A stretch of DNA of 59,960 nt from Nostoc sp. S13 (lineage in GTDB: Bacteria; Cyanobacteriota; Cyanobacteriia; Cyanobacteriales; Nostocaceae): assembly GCF_029379315.1 (NCBI RefSeq), contig NZ_JAQYWQ010000028.1, forward strand, positions 1 through 59,960, read 5' to 3'. The translations under genes were made by a program, and so were the position numbers. Positions 35,938 to 45,211 of the stretch are shown one piece after another. The notes beneath the pieces were generated by a model. That model ran no database searches. It had not been told where the DNA came from and saw only the letters and a program-made list of their open reading frames with translations. Numbering within the stretch: the first letter of the stretch is position 1; every line of letters begins with the position of its first letter.

Positions 35938-36303
35938 GGAGAATGAGGGACTGAAAAATAAAAAAACATCCCAAATTTTCTTGTGGGATGGGTGTCCTCT
36001 ACCCGTCCTATATTCAGGGCGGGCTTTCCTGCCCACCCCACAAGATGGATAATTTATTTCTTGTCAGTCCCTGACAAATGACAAATGACAAATGACTAGA
36101 TACGTCGAGATATGGCGATGATTTGGGATAATTAACTGCGTCCATCAACGTTGATCTGCGGTTCTAAATCGCAACTGCCGAAATACGCTGATGATTTTTG
36201 GATTGTTATCTGCGTGCATCAGTGGAAAGTCCGATCGCTAGGGATCAGACTTTCAAGAGACAGCGTTGATATGCGGTTCAAAATCCACAATTCACTAAGG
36301 GTC

Positions 36304-37617
36304 ATGGGTTCTGAAAATTTCTCACAAGATACACTAGCAGAACAGCTGCTGGAACTAGCGATAAAATCTGGAGCAGAAGCTGCTGAGGTGTATCAGTCGC
36401 GATCGCTTTCTCGTCCAGTGTTTTTTGAGGCAAACCGACTCAAACAGCTAGAAACCAACCAATCTGAAGGTACAGCACTACGGCTTTGGCGAAACGGGCG
36501 ACCAGGACTCACGGTGGCTTACGGTTCTGTCCTCGCCGAAGTAATGGTGGAAAAAGCTCTGGCACTGAGTCAACTTAATCATCCAGAAACAGTAGAATTA
36601 GGCTCTAATTTTCACCCCTCGTACCCAGATTTGGGGGAAAGTGTGCCGATAGAAATTTTGATAAACTGGGGCACAGAAGCGATCGCACTTATCCGTGATG
36701 CCTATCCAGATGTTGTTTGCAATGGTGACTGGGAATGTGATGTTGAAACTACTAGACTAGTCAATACCAAAGGTTTAGATTGTCATTACACCGATACTAC
36801 CCTCAGTTGCTATATATCAGCAGAATGGGTGCGTGGCGATGATTTTTTGAATGTTTCTGATGGACAAACTCAGCGTGGTGAACTCCACCCGGAGACATTA
36901 GCTAATCAAATTTTACAGAGGTTAATTTGGGCCAGAGAAAATGTCTCACCTCCGACTGGTCGTGTCCCGGTTTTATTCACTTCAAAAGCCGCCGATATGC
37001 TTTGGGGTACTGTGCAAGCAGCTTTGAATGGCAAGCGAGTTTTAGAAGCAGCTTCCCCTTGGGCAGAACGTCTGGGGCACCCAGTAGTTGCACCCAGCCT
37101 CACCCTCTACCAAGACCCGGAAGCGGGCCCTTACAGTTGTCCTTTCGACGATGAAGGCAGTCCGACTCAATCTTTAGTATTTATCGAAAACGGGACTTTA
37201 CAGCATTTCTATGGCGATCGCATCACCGGACGCCAACTCGGTACTGACACCACTGGAAATGGTTTTCGCCCTGGTTTAGGCAGCTATCCCACTCCTGGTT
37301 TATTTAATTTTCTCATCCAGCCAGGTTCGGCATCACTACCAGATTTGATTCAACAACTAAATGATGGCTTAATTGTGGATCAAATGCTGGGTGGTGGCGG
37401 CAGTATTTCTGGAGATTTTTCGATCAACGTTGATTTAGGCTACCGTGTCCAAAATGGTCACGTAATTGGGCGCGTTAAGGATACGATGGTTGCAGGTAAT
37501 GTCTACACAGCCCTGAAGCAATTGGTTACACTGGGCAACGATGCCGATTGGAATGGTTCTTGTTATACTCCATCTTTGATAGTAGAAGGGCTATCCACTA
37601 CGGGGAGAAGCAATTGA
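36304..37617 (+). CDS. TldD/PmbA-family protein (TldE/PmbA-like subunit)
   Basis: 437 residues from the Met at 36304 (MGSENFSQDTLAEQLLELAI); the frame is open to 36151 but the extra residues are not family-like. Contains GAEAAEVYQSRSLS, the glycine-rich GGGGSISGDFSINVDLGY and GRVKDTMVAGNVYTALKQL. TldD/TldE form a metalloprotease heterodimer that matures peptide natural products and degrades unfolded peptides; the HExxxH zinc motif of TldD is absent, as in the TldE/PmbA subunit. The TldD partner is not in the window. Confidence 0.9.
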   Translation: MGSENFSQDTLAEQLLELAIKSGAEAAEVYQSRSLSRPVFFEANRLKQLETNQSEGTALRLWRNGRPGLTVAYGSVLAEVMVEKALALSQLNHPETVELGSNFHPSYPDLGESVPIEILINWGTEAIALIRDAYPDVVCNGDWECDVETTRLVNTKGLDCHYTDTTLSCYISAEWVRGDDFLNVSDGQTQRGELHPETLANQILQRLIWARENVSPPTGRVPVLFTSKAADMLWGTVQAALNGKRVLEAASPWAERLGHPVVAPSLTLYQDPEAGPYSCPFDDEGSPTQSLVFIENGTLQHFYGDRITGRQLGTDTTGNGFRPGLGSYPTPGLFNFLIQPGSASLPDLIQQLNDGLIVDQMLGGGGSISGDFSINVDLGYRVQNGHVIGRVKDTMVAGNVYTALKQLVTLGNDADWNGSCYTPSLIVEGLSTTGRSN

Positions 37618-38225
37618 AGAAGAATACAGAATACAGAATTCAGAATTCAGAATTCTGTATACTTTACCCAATAAAGGGATAGAGTTTTAATCAGGAAGAA
37701 TATTTAATACTAGTTTCGCCCACCAGAAGAGAAGTGCCTTGCGTATTTTCCCACGCCACTTAACGCCAGTCGCTACAAGTCGGCACCGCTGTTAGCGCTT
37801 GGCTCCTTTATGCCGGGGAACCCGTCTACCGCAGTGGCTCCGCGTTGTGGCGACTTTGGGGGCGAGATTTTAACCAATATTCAGACACTCGCTACCGCTA
37901 CGCTATCACCTACTCATACACAATTAATACTGAATTCTAACCGGAGACGGAGCGTCTCCAGTTCCGCTTCTGAGTTCTGAATTATTCTTGTTGAAGAAGA
38001 ATGCAGAATCCAGAATTCAGAATTCAGAATTCAGAATCAAGACGCTTGCGGACTCGCTAACGCTGCGCTATCAGTCGGGGATTCAGACCCGCCACTGAAT
38101 TGTTGCACCACCAAATCGTAGATTTAGTGGGGGTCTTAAACCCGGTTATTCATCCACCAGTCGTACAGAATTCATTCTGAATTCTGACTCCTGACTCCTG
38201 AATTCTTCTTGATAAATTTGACATC
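37618..38225. other. intergenic region rich in short repeats
   Basis: About 600 bp. CAGAATTCAGAATT units occur at 37628-37662, 38002-38036 and 38166-38205. A segment around 37740-37930 is GC-rich with CGCTACCGCTACGCTATC-like dispersed repeat words. TTATTCATCCACCAGTCG at about 38146 recurs at 41197. No gene is seen. Confidence 0.6.
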
Positions 38226-40889
38226 ATGTGGTATATACCTATCTTCCAGCGTTTTCGGCAACTGCTACAACCACGGCGTCGTTTAGCAATTTTTGAAGCT
38301 TGTCTGATTGGTTTGGTTTCAGCCTTGGCAGCAGTCTTACTTAAATCGGGGGTGGGATTGCTAGGTGCCTGGCGAGTGCAGACATCGGTGCTGCTACCAG
38401 CCTGGTTTGTACTACCAGGTATCGGACTCGCCTTGGGATTCCTCGCCGGATGGCTGGTTGAGCGCGTAGCACCAGAAACTTCTGGGAGCGGCATTCCTCA
38501 AGTCAAAGCAGTGCTAGCCCGCATACCAATTGCTTTAGATTTACGGGTTGCCCTGGTCAAGTTAGTCGGTGGTATTCTGGCATTGGGTTCTGGGCTAGCT
38601 TTAGGGCGGGAAGGCCCAACAGTTCAGGTGAGCGCCGCTTTAGCAGCTCAACTCAGTCGGTGGTTTCCCACTTCACCAGACCACCGCCGCCAGTTGATTG
38701 CTGCTGGTGCAGGAGCAGGGTTAGCAGCTGCCTTCAATACGCCGATTGCAGGTGTGTTGTTTATAGTAGAAGAACTGTTACAAGATTTCTCGGAATTTAC
38801 TCTAGGCACTGCAATTCTGGCTTCTTTTATCGGTGCCGTCGTCTCGCGCTTATTGGGTGGTCGCAGCTTGGATCTGAATCTAGCATTAACTGCTTCCAAG
38901 ACAGAGTTTTTTGTTCAAGATATTCCCTTCTATTTGGTGTTGGGAGTTCTGGCTGGGTTGATGGGGGCGCTGTTCAATCGCGGGATTATTGCCAGCTTAA
39001 CTGTTTACCGACGCTCTCTGCGTTTTGGATTACCTGCTCGTGTGGCACTAGCTGGGCTAGTGTCTGGGATAATTGTGGCATTACTACCGCTAGCGTTTCG
39101 AGACAACACAGGACTGCGGGAAATTTTAATTACAGGTGAGGCTAGCTGGTCAATGGCCGCGATCGCCTTTATCTCCCAGTTTATCCTAACTCTCGTAGCT
39201 TATGGCTCTGGTGTGCCAGGAGGATTATTTGCTCCCGCTTTGACCCTTGGGGCTGCCCTTGGCTACTTAGTGGGTATGGGAGAACACAGTCTGCTTCTTC
39301 CTTTCGGGATAGCAACTGGATTACCAATTACCTATGCTTTGGCAGGAATGGGCGCATTTTTTACTGCGGTCGCCAGAGTGCCAATCACGGGGATAATAAT
39401 TGTGTTTGAAATGACTACAGATTTCAACTTAGTGTTGCCCTTAATGATTGGCTGTGCAACGTCGTATCTAGTCGCCGAAAAGTTAGCGCCAGGATCACTA
39501 TACGACAAACTTTTGGCGTGGAATGGCATAACTATCGAAAAAGCAGCACCTGCGGGGGGAATAATGACAAATTTGACAGCCAAAGATGTCATGCAGCAAC
39601 AAGTAGAAACTCTGGATACAGAAATGCCTTTAGATGAAGTGATGCAGGCATTCGCCCGTTCGCACCATCGTGGCTTTCCAGTGGTAGAGGACAGCAAGCT
39701 TGTAGGAATTGTGACGCAATCAGATTTACTAAATATCCGCGATCGCAATTTAGCAAACGATACTCCCTTACGGCAAATTATGACCACCACTCCGATGAGC
39801 GTAACACCCATCCACAGCCTGAGCAATGTGCTGTATTTACTCGATCGCTATCAAATCAGTCGTTTACCAGTGCTAGATGGACGGAAACTGATTGGAATTA
39901 TTACCCGTGGAGATATTATTCGCGCGGAAGCAGACCATCTCAATGGTGAAAATGCCACCCCAAGACTGCGACCAGAACCTTCATATGTAGTTTACCAAAC
40001 GCGATCGCCCAGCATCGGCAGTGGTAGATTATTAGTGCCAGTAGCTAATCCCGAAACAGCCGGTATTTTATTAGAAATGGCAGCAGCTATTGCCCGGGAT
40101 CGCCATTATGAAATAGATTGCGTGCAAGTGATGCTGATACCCCGCCACAGTTCTCCATCGGAAACAGAGGTAAGAACGGCAAAAAGTCGCCGCTTGCTAC
40201 GACAGGCGGAAGTCTTAGCAAAAAAATGGCAAATTCCCCTGCACACGCAGATTCGAGTTACCCACGATGTCGCCCAGGCTATTTTGGAGACAATCAACGA
40301 ACAACATATCGACCTAATTTTAATGGGATGGAAAGGTAGCACATCTACCCCTGGTCGGCTTTTTGGTGACGTTGTAGACAGCGTAATTCGCCAAGCCAGC
40401 TGCGAAGTAGTTTTAGTAAAATTAGGCACTACTCCCCACTCCCCAGTACAGACGCGATTAATCGCGTCTGTGCCCACTCCCCACTCCTTCAATCGCTGGC
40501 TAATACCAATGGCTGGTGGCCCCAATTCCCGGCTGGCGATTAAATTGCTCCCAGCTTTAGTGACATTAGGAAATGATCCACAAATTCGCCTTGCACAGGT
40601 GTTTAAGCCATCTGAATTAAAGCCAGATATGTCAGTTTCAGAACAAGCTATCCGTCAGTTGATGCGGCGTCGGAAATTGTCCAGTACTGTAGTTGCTCTC
40701 CCAGTCCAAGCTGATTCAGTTGCTGAAGGCGTAATTAACCTAGTGAAAACCGAAGGTTACGATGTTGTAGTTTTAGGAGCTTCGCACGAGGGATTGTTGC
40801 AGCACGCGATTCAAGGTAATATTCCAGAAGCGATCGCCTCTGGTGTAGAAAGTACAGTGATTTTGGTTAGGGGTGCAATTAACAAGTGA
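38226..40889 (+). CDS. ClC chloride channel/antiporter fused to CBS and two USP domains
   Basis: 887 residues. Residues 1-430 are the ClC pore: GSGIP (87-91), GREGP with gating Glu129, and FIVEELL matching the internal proton Glu region. Then two CBS motifs (about 450-575, KDVMQQQVETLD and LRQIMTTTPMSV) and two universal-stress-protein domains (about 600-735 and 755-885). CBS and USP domains bind nucleotides, so transport is probably controlled by energy state. The linker between the USP domains (residues about 735-755) is encoded by a GTACAGACG hairpin with CCCCACT repeats, an in-frame repeat insertion. Confidence 0.93.
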   Translation: MWYIPIFQRFRQLLQPRRRLAIFEACLIGLVSALAAVLLKSGVGLLGAWRVQTSVLLPAWFVLPGIGLALGFLAGWLVERVAPETSGSGIPQVKAVLARIPIALDLRVALVKLVGGILALGSGLALGREGPTVQVSAALAAQLSRWFPTSPDHRRQLIAAGAGAGLAAAFNTPIAGVLFIVEELLQDFSEFTLGTAILASFIGAVVSRLLGGRSLDLNLALTASKTEFFVQDIPFYLVLGVLAGLMGALFNRGIIASLTVYRRSLRFGLPARVALAGLVSGIIVALLPLAFRDNTGLREILITGEASWSMAAIAFISQFILTLVAYGSGVPGGLFAPALTLGAALGYLVGMGEHSLLLPFGIATGLPITYALAGMGAFFTAVARVPITGIIIVFEMTTDFNLVLPLMIGCATSYLVAEKLAPGSLYDKLLAWNGITIEKAAPAGGIMTNLTAKDVMQQQVETLDTEMPLDEVMQAFARSHHRGFPVVEDSKLVGIVTQSDLLNIRDRNLANDTPLRQIMTTTPMSVTPIHSLSNVLYLLDRYQISRLPVLDGRKLIGIITRGDIIRAEADHLNGENATPRLRPEPSYVVYQTRSPSIGSGRLLVPVANPETAGILLEMAAAIARDRHYEIDCVQVMLIPRHSSPSETEVRTAKSRRLLRQAEVLAKKWQIPLHTQIRVTHDVAQAILETINEQHIDLILMGWKGSTSTPGRLFGDVVDSVIRQASCEVVLVKLGTTPHSPVQTRLIASVPTPHSFNRWLIPMAGGPNSRLAIKLLPALVTLGNDPQIRLAQVFKPSELKPDMSVSEQAIRQLMRRRKLSSTVVALPVQADSVAEGVINLVKTEGYDVVVLGASHEGLLQHAIQGNIPEAIASGVESTVILVRGAINK
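40436..40487. repeat. hairpin plus CCCCACT repeats inside the ClC gene
   Basis: GTACAGACGCGAT paired with ATCGCGTCTGTG at about 40446-40472, flanked on both sides by CTCCCCACTCC. The same composite occurs outside genes at 52523-52575. Here it is translated in frame (VQTRLIASV). Confidence 0.85.
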
Positions 40890-40922
40890 ACAAAAAGGAT
40901 TGTCAGATCAATATTGATTTTA

Positions 40923-41114
40923 CTAACGATAAAATATACCAATAATAAGAGAAACAATTATTGGTATTAGGATTGGAATAGCAACTATAAGTCCCCACTT
41001 ACCAAACTTAATTTCCTCACCCTCAGATTTTAAAAATGCAATCCAACCTACAACTCCCATCAGAATCCAAATACACCCAAAGACAAGAAATATAACAAAC
41101 ACTGAATCTTCCAT
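40923..41114 (-). CDS. small two-helix membrane protein
   Basis: 63 residues: helix about 5-28 (VFVIFLVFGCIWILMGVVGW), a charged loop KSEGEEIKFGKW, and helix 43-62 (IVAIPILIPIIVSLIIGIFY). No family is recognised. Convergent with the ClC gene, 33 bp apart. The tidy hairpin topology supports a real gene. Confidence 0.55.
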   Translation of the reverse strand: MEDSVFVIFLVFGCIWILMGVVGWIAFLKSEGEEIKFGKWGLIVAIPILIPIIVSLIIGIFYR

Positions 41115-41494
41115 TTTTCATCAATTAAGAATTATTTTCATCATAAGTTTGTAGTTGTATATACTTGTTTGTTTTGTGAGGGTGCAAAAACGCCGTTTAT
41201 TCATCCACCAGTCGCACAAAATACCCAAGTGAATTCTGGCGACTGGCACCTTTATTCTGTTTGATAAAAACAAAGCCTGCCGATGCACGCTTTGTTTACC
41301 CGTAATTATCTTTAGAACTTACGCCAAATTGAACGCAACTTGTTATTAATAGACTTATCCACAAATAAACCTCAAAATAGCTGAAACCCTTGCATAGCTG
41401 GCTTTTTAGCTTATATAAAACAGGAACCTCTAAAACCCTCTCCAGAGCTAGGTTTCAGCCAAATAAAGTTCTCATTTCCGGATAAGTCTAATAG
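41115..41494. other. intergenic region holding a MITE
   Basis: About 380 bp. TTATTCATCCACCAGTCG at 41197-41214 also occurs at about 38146. The 137-bp element at 41352-41488 fills the right part. No gene. Confidence 0.6.
41352..41488. mobile_element. 137-bp MITE-like element, copy 1
   Basis: Starts GACTTATCCACAAAT and ends ATTTCCGGATAAGTC, flanked by TA on each side. Inner inverted words GCTGAAACC and GGTTTCAGC allow a long hairpin. Copy 2 at 59778-59914 differs at two positions by my reading. No coding capacity; TA duplication points to mobilisation by an IS630/Tc1-type transposase. Confidence 0.88.
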
Positions 41495-41797
41495 TTAGTT
41501 AGAACGGGAGCCAGAGGAACCTGCCACATTAGAATCACCATAACCTAGACTATCATTGCCTCTGCGACTCTTGCGACCAAATAGACCAAATAAACCGAGC
41601 AAGCCCAGTAAACCCCAATCACCATCCCGATAATTTCTGTCGGTAGTAGTGCGGTCTGTAGTAGTATCCGTAACAGTAGCATTAGGAGTGGTTGTTGTCT
41701 GAGCAGATGCAGGTAGAACTGTGGGCAAGGTAGCTAAACTTAGAGCTAGAAGACTACTTCCCAAAATTTTGGAGATATTAAAGCGTTTCACGATCAC
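41495..41797 (-). CDS. WGxxGxxG-CTERM-type exported protein
   Basis: About 100 residues. Starts at GTG 41797 or GTG 41791 are favoured, the latter nine bases after GAGG; a TTG at 41806 is also possible. The signal peptide ends near LPASAQ, followed by a Thr-rich linker (TTTTPNATVTDTTTDRTTT) and DWGLLGLLGLFGLFGRKSRR, the WGxxGxxG sorting-type helix with basic end. Cell-surface location is expected; function unknown. Confidence 0.8.
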   Translation of the reverse strand: MIVKRFNISKILGSSLLALSLATLPTVLPASAQTTTTPNATVTDTTTDRTTTDRNYRDGDWGLLGLLGLFGLFGRKSRRGNDSLGYGDSNVAGSSGSRSN

Positions 41798-42069
41798 ATT
41801 CCTCAATTGAATTGCTGTAAGTAATAGTTAAATTTTATTAAGTTCTGACAGCGCCAGCATCAATCTTTAGCTGCAAATATAAATCCACTTAAAGTTGGAT
41901 TTGTGCTCAAGGAAATAAACATTTTGGCATACAATAAATTACCGTGCATGGGAAATTATGCAATACTTAAGTTACCGATCGCATTAAAGCTAGCTCGATT
42001 CCAGAAGCTAAAATTTTTCTTTTTAAAACCGAAAATTACCTCTTCAGGTATGACGGATGCCGATATTTA

Positions 42070-42648
42070 TTATCTAAAAATTGGGTCTAAATCTAATATA
42101 AATCCCGGCAATACATCTTCACCTGATAGATTTTGCGGAGATTGTAAAACTTCCACTGGTTGGTTAGAGCGATAAATTTCTACTTGCCTATTTTTAGGAT
42201 TAATCAACGAACCTAGACGCAAACCGTTCTTGATATATTCCCGCATTTTTGCTTGAGTATCTTCTAAATCATCAGTTTCAGAAACCAATTCCACTACAAA
42301 ATCAGGATATAAAGGTGGAAATTTCTTTCTTTGCTGTGGCGTGAGAGCTTCCCATCTGGCGATTTTTACCCATGAGGCATCAGGGGAACGAGTTGCACCA
42401 TTTGGCAACTTAAAACCTGTAGAAGAATTAAACGCTTTTCCGAGCTGATTTTGACGGTTCCATAACCATAATTGACCTTCTATATCCAAGTTACGCTCCC
42501 CAGTTTCTCCCCCGGTGGGTGACATAATAACTAATTCTCCTTGAGCAGTTAATTCCAGTCGTAACTCTTGATTAACAGCAATCAGCTGTTCAAATTGTTC
42601 GTCTGGCTATTTCAGCGCCGGAGGGAAATGTAAAGTTAGAGCACTCAT
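42070..42648 (-). pseudogene. Uma2-family (DUF820) restriction-endonuclease-like protein with early stop
   Basis: From ATG 42648: MSALTLHFPPALK, TAG at 42607-42609, then in frame PDEQFEQLIAVNQELRLELT...VIMSPTGGETGERN. The nuclease-like core is complete (PDASWVKIARWEAL, FPPLYPDFVVELVSETDDLE, GSLINPKNRQVEIY). Uma2 proteins are a large cyanobacterial family of PD-(D/E)XK fold. One nonsense codon separates the N-terminal 13 residues; translation could restart at 42525, but that omits conserved N-terminal helices. Possibly a recent pseudogene. Confidence 0.82.
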
Positions 42649-42720
42649 ACCAATTTTGGATTTTGGATTTTGGATTTTAGATTACAGCAATTTTCAGGTA
42701 AATGTTTCTAACCGCCGATT

Positions 42721-44778
42721 TCACTGAGATAATCGCCAAATCTTAATAGTATTGTCCTCACTACCACTAACAAGTGTCTTGCTATCAGGACTGAAGGTGA
42801 CGGATGTCACGGTGTTGGTGTGCCCCGTTAATGTCAGAATTTCCTCACCTGTGGCTGGATTCCAAAGTTTGATGGCGCGATCGCGGCTGCCACTAGCAAT
42901 AATTTTACCATCGGCACTGAAGGCTAGGGATGTGACAGTGTTGGTATGTCCTACCAGTGTGCGAATTTCTTTTCCGGTAAGTAGATTCCAAAGTTTGATG
43001 GTGCGTAGGCGTTGCCCGTCGTAGACATCGCGGCTAGCACTGGCTAAAGTTTTACCATCTGGACTAATAGCTACGGCTGTTACTGTTTGAGAGTTTCCCT
43101 CCAGTGTACGGATTGAGTATCCCTTTGTCAGATTCCAGATTTTGATCGTCTTGTCAAAACTGCCACTGGCAAGAATCACACCATCGGGACTGATGGCTAC
43201 CGATCGCACCCAAAATGTATGCCCTACCAGTGTCCGAATTTGCTCTCCTGTCGCTAAATCCCAGACTTTGATCGTGTTGTCATCACTGCCACTAACCAGA
43301 GTCTCGCTATCAGCACTGATGGCTAGGGCATGAACTGAGTCAGAATGCCCATCCAAAGTGCGAATTAGCTTTCGCCTTGCCAGATTCCAGATTTTGATCG
43401 TGTTGTCATTACTACCACTCACCAGAGTTTTCCCATCTGGGCTGATCACTACAACATTCACCTGCTGAGAATACCCGTTGAGTGAAGAGATTTGTTTTCC
43501 GGTTGTGAGATTCCAAAGTTTGATTGTGCTATCGTCGCCACTGCTAGCAATGGTTTTCCCATCGGGGCTGATGGCGACAGATAAAACTGAGCTTTCGTGT
43601 CCTTGGAGAGTGTTAACTAAGGAAACCTCCCCCAAAGTAATTTTTGGCGGTTGACTTAAAAGCGCCTCATCTTTACCCAGGCTATTATGCTGACTCAGCC
43701 TAGAAAACAAACTAGTCTGAATCTGGCGAAAATGTTTATACCAAGATTCTCCAAAGCCGAACAACAGAATGAAAGCACTTATTAAGATTAAAATTCTTAG
43801 TAAGGGATAACTTTTTGGTAAAGATGGTGCTCTAGTTGGTGGTATTTTCCCAGACGACTTACCAGCTGGTGGCAGTGCCAGGAATTGTTTTGGAGTCAAG
43901 TCTCTAAGGACTTCATCGGCTGACTGATAACGTTCTTGGATGTCTTTTTTCAAAAGCTTGTCGATCACAAAATCCAACTCAGGATTTAATGGACTCCGCA
44001 AATATTCCCGCCAATTACTCACCCAAGCGTACCCAGATTCCATCCACAACTGAAAGGGCGAATTTCCTGTTAGCAGATGAAAGCAGGTAGCCCCCAAACC
44101 GAACAAGTCACTGGCGGGGAAAGCTTTACCATCTCTAATTTGTTCTAGGGGGGAATAACCATGTGAACCAATGGATGTGCCAGCTTTCTGCTGAACTTTG
44201 GCGGTGAATTGCTTTGAGGAGCCAAAATCAATCAGGCTTAATCGCCCATCACTTTTATGACGGATAATATTTTCTGGCTTGATATCCCGATGAATGACTT
44301 TGCGATCGTGGATAAATTTCAGGATAGGCAGTAAGTCTAGCAAAATATATTGAATATCTCTAGCGTTATACGCTTTGCGCTGTTGCAACTCCTTTAACAA
44401 ATTTTCTCCATTGATAAACTGCTGCACTAAATATAGGCAGCCCTCTTGCTCAAAGTAAGCTAGCAAAGTCGGAATTTGGGGATGTTCGCCAAGGTCTTGT
44501 AATCGCTGCGCTTCTTCAGCAAACAATTCCATTGCCTTTTTTTGCGACCAAGTTCCTTGGAATTTTGGAGCTAATTGCTTGATAACACAACGTTCATTGA
44601 GTTTATCTACATCTTCTGATAGATAGGTTCTGCCAAATCCCCCCTCATCTGAAAGGACTCGGATGACACGAAAGCGATTTCTTAAAAGTGACACCAATGG
44701 GGTGCTACAACTTTGACAAAACTTCTTTCCATTGGGATTCAGGGGATTTGGGCAATCGGGATTTAAGCAGCAGATCAT
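42721..44778 (-). CDS. serine/threonine protein kinase with WD40 propeller
   Basis: 685 residues. N-terminal zinc-ribbon (C4, C9, C21, C24), kinase domain about 35-300 with Lys67 (VIKQL), HRDIKPEN (163-170) and DFG (184-186), one membrane helix at about 325-343 (LLRILILISAFILLFGFG), then seven WD40 repeats (about 385-685, DGKTLVSGSxDNTIKIWNL type). The WD40 propeller is placed outside the membrane and may sense or bind a ligand. This architecture is common in Nostoc. The second kinase gene lies upstream on the same strand. Confidence 0.95.
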   Translation of the reverse strand: MICCLNPDCPNPLNPNGKKFCQSCSTPLVSLLRNRFRVIRVLSDEGGFGRTYLSEDVDKLNERCVIKQLAPKFQGTWSQKKAMELFAEEAQRLQDLGEHPQIPTLLAYFEQEGCLYLVQQFINGENLLKELQQRKAYNARDIQYILLDLLPILKFIHDRKVIHRDIKPENIIRHKSDGRLSLIDFGSSKQFTAKVQQKAGTSIGSHGYSPLEQIRDGKAFPASDLFGLGATCFHLLTGNSPFQLWMESGYAWVSNWREYLRSPLNPELDFVIDKLLKKDIQERYQSADEVLRDLTPKQFLALPPAGKSSGKIPPTRAPSLPKSYPLLRILILISAFILLFGFGESWYKHFRQIQTSLFSRLSQHNSLGKDEALLSQPPKITLGEVSLVNTLQGHESSVLSVAISPDGKTIASSGDDSTIKLWNLTTGKQISSLNGYSQQVNVVVISPDGKTLVSGSNDNTIKIWNLARRKLIRTLDGHSDSVHALAISADSETLVSGSDDNTIKVWDLATGEQIRTLVGHTFWVRSVAISPDGVILASGSFDKTIKIWNLTKGYSIRTLEGNSQTVTAVAISPDGKTLASASRDVYDGQRLRTIKLWNLLTGKEIRTLVGHTNTVTSLAFSADGKIIASGSRDRAIKLWNPATGEEILTLTGHTNTVTSVTFSPDSKTLVSGSEDNTIKIWRLSQ

Positions 44779-45211
44779 GATCTGACAGGCGCGACTGCAT
44801 AATAACTTAGGCTAAGTTTGCCCCGAACTTTCCCTTAAGAAAATAGACTCTCGCTTACTTATGGTAGAAAACCCTGTTTTGGGGATTGGGGAATTACTTA
44901 ATATAGTTAGCGTTTGTAAATAGTAGTCAGTCTTCCTGGTCTATGGAAAACTACGAGAGCCATAAGATTAATTATTCTATTGATTATATAATAATCTGAG
45001 TAGAAATTTTTTTTGATGTGCCAGCCCTAGTAATTTTGCTTGTATATTAGCAACTAATCACTGACTAAGTATTAAAGATAAACCCTCTTTAATCAAGCAT
45101 TACTGACTAGATAATGTAGTCAAAATCCTTACTAAATTTGTTTTTGATATTTTAAATCACCCATCATTAATTGTTAATTTGATACTTAGCTCAATCAACT
45201 TCAACTTAACT
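44779..45211. other. intergenic region between two kinase genes
   Basis: About 430 bp, AT-rich and without recognisable features. It should carry the promoter of the WD40 kinase gene. Confidence 0.45.
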
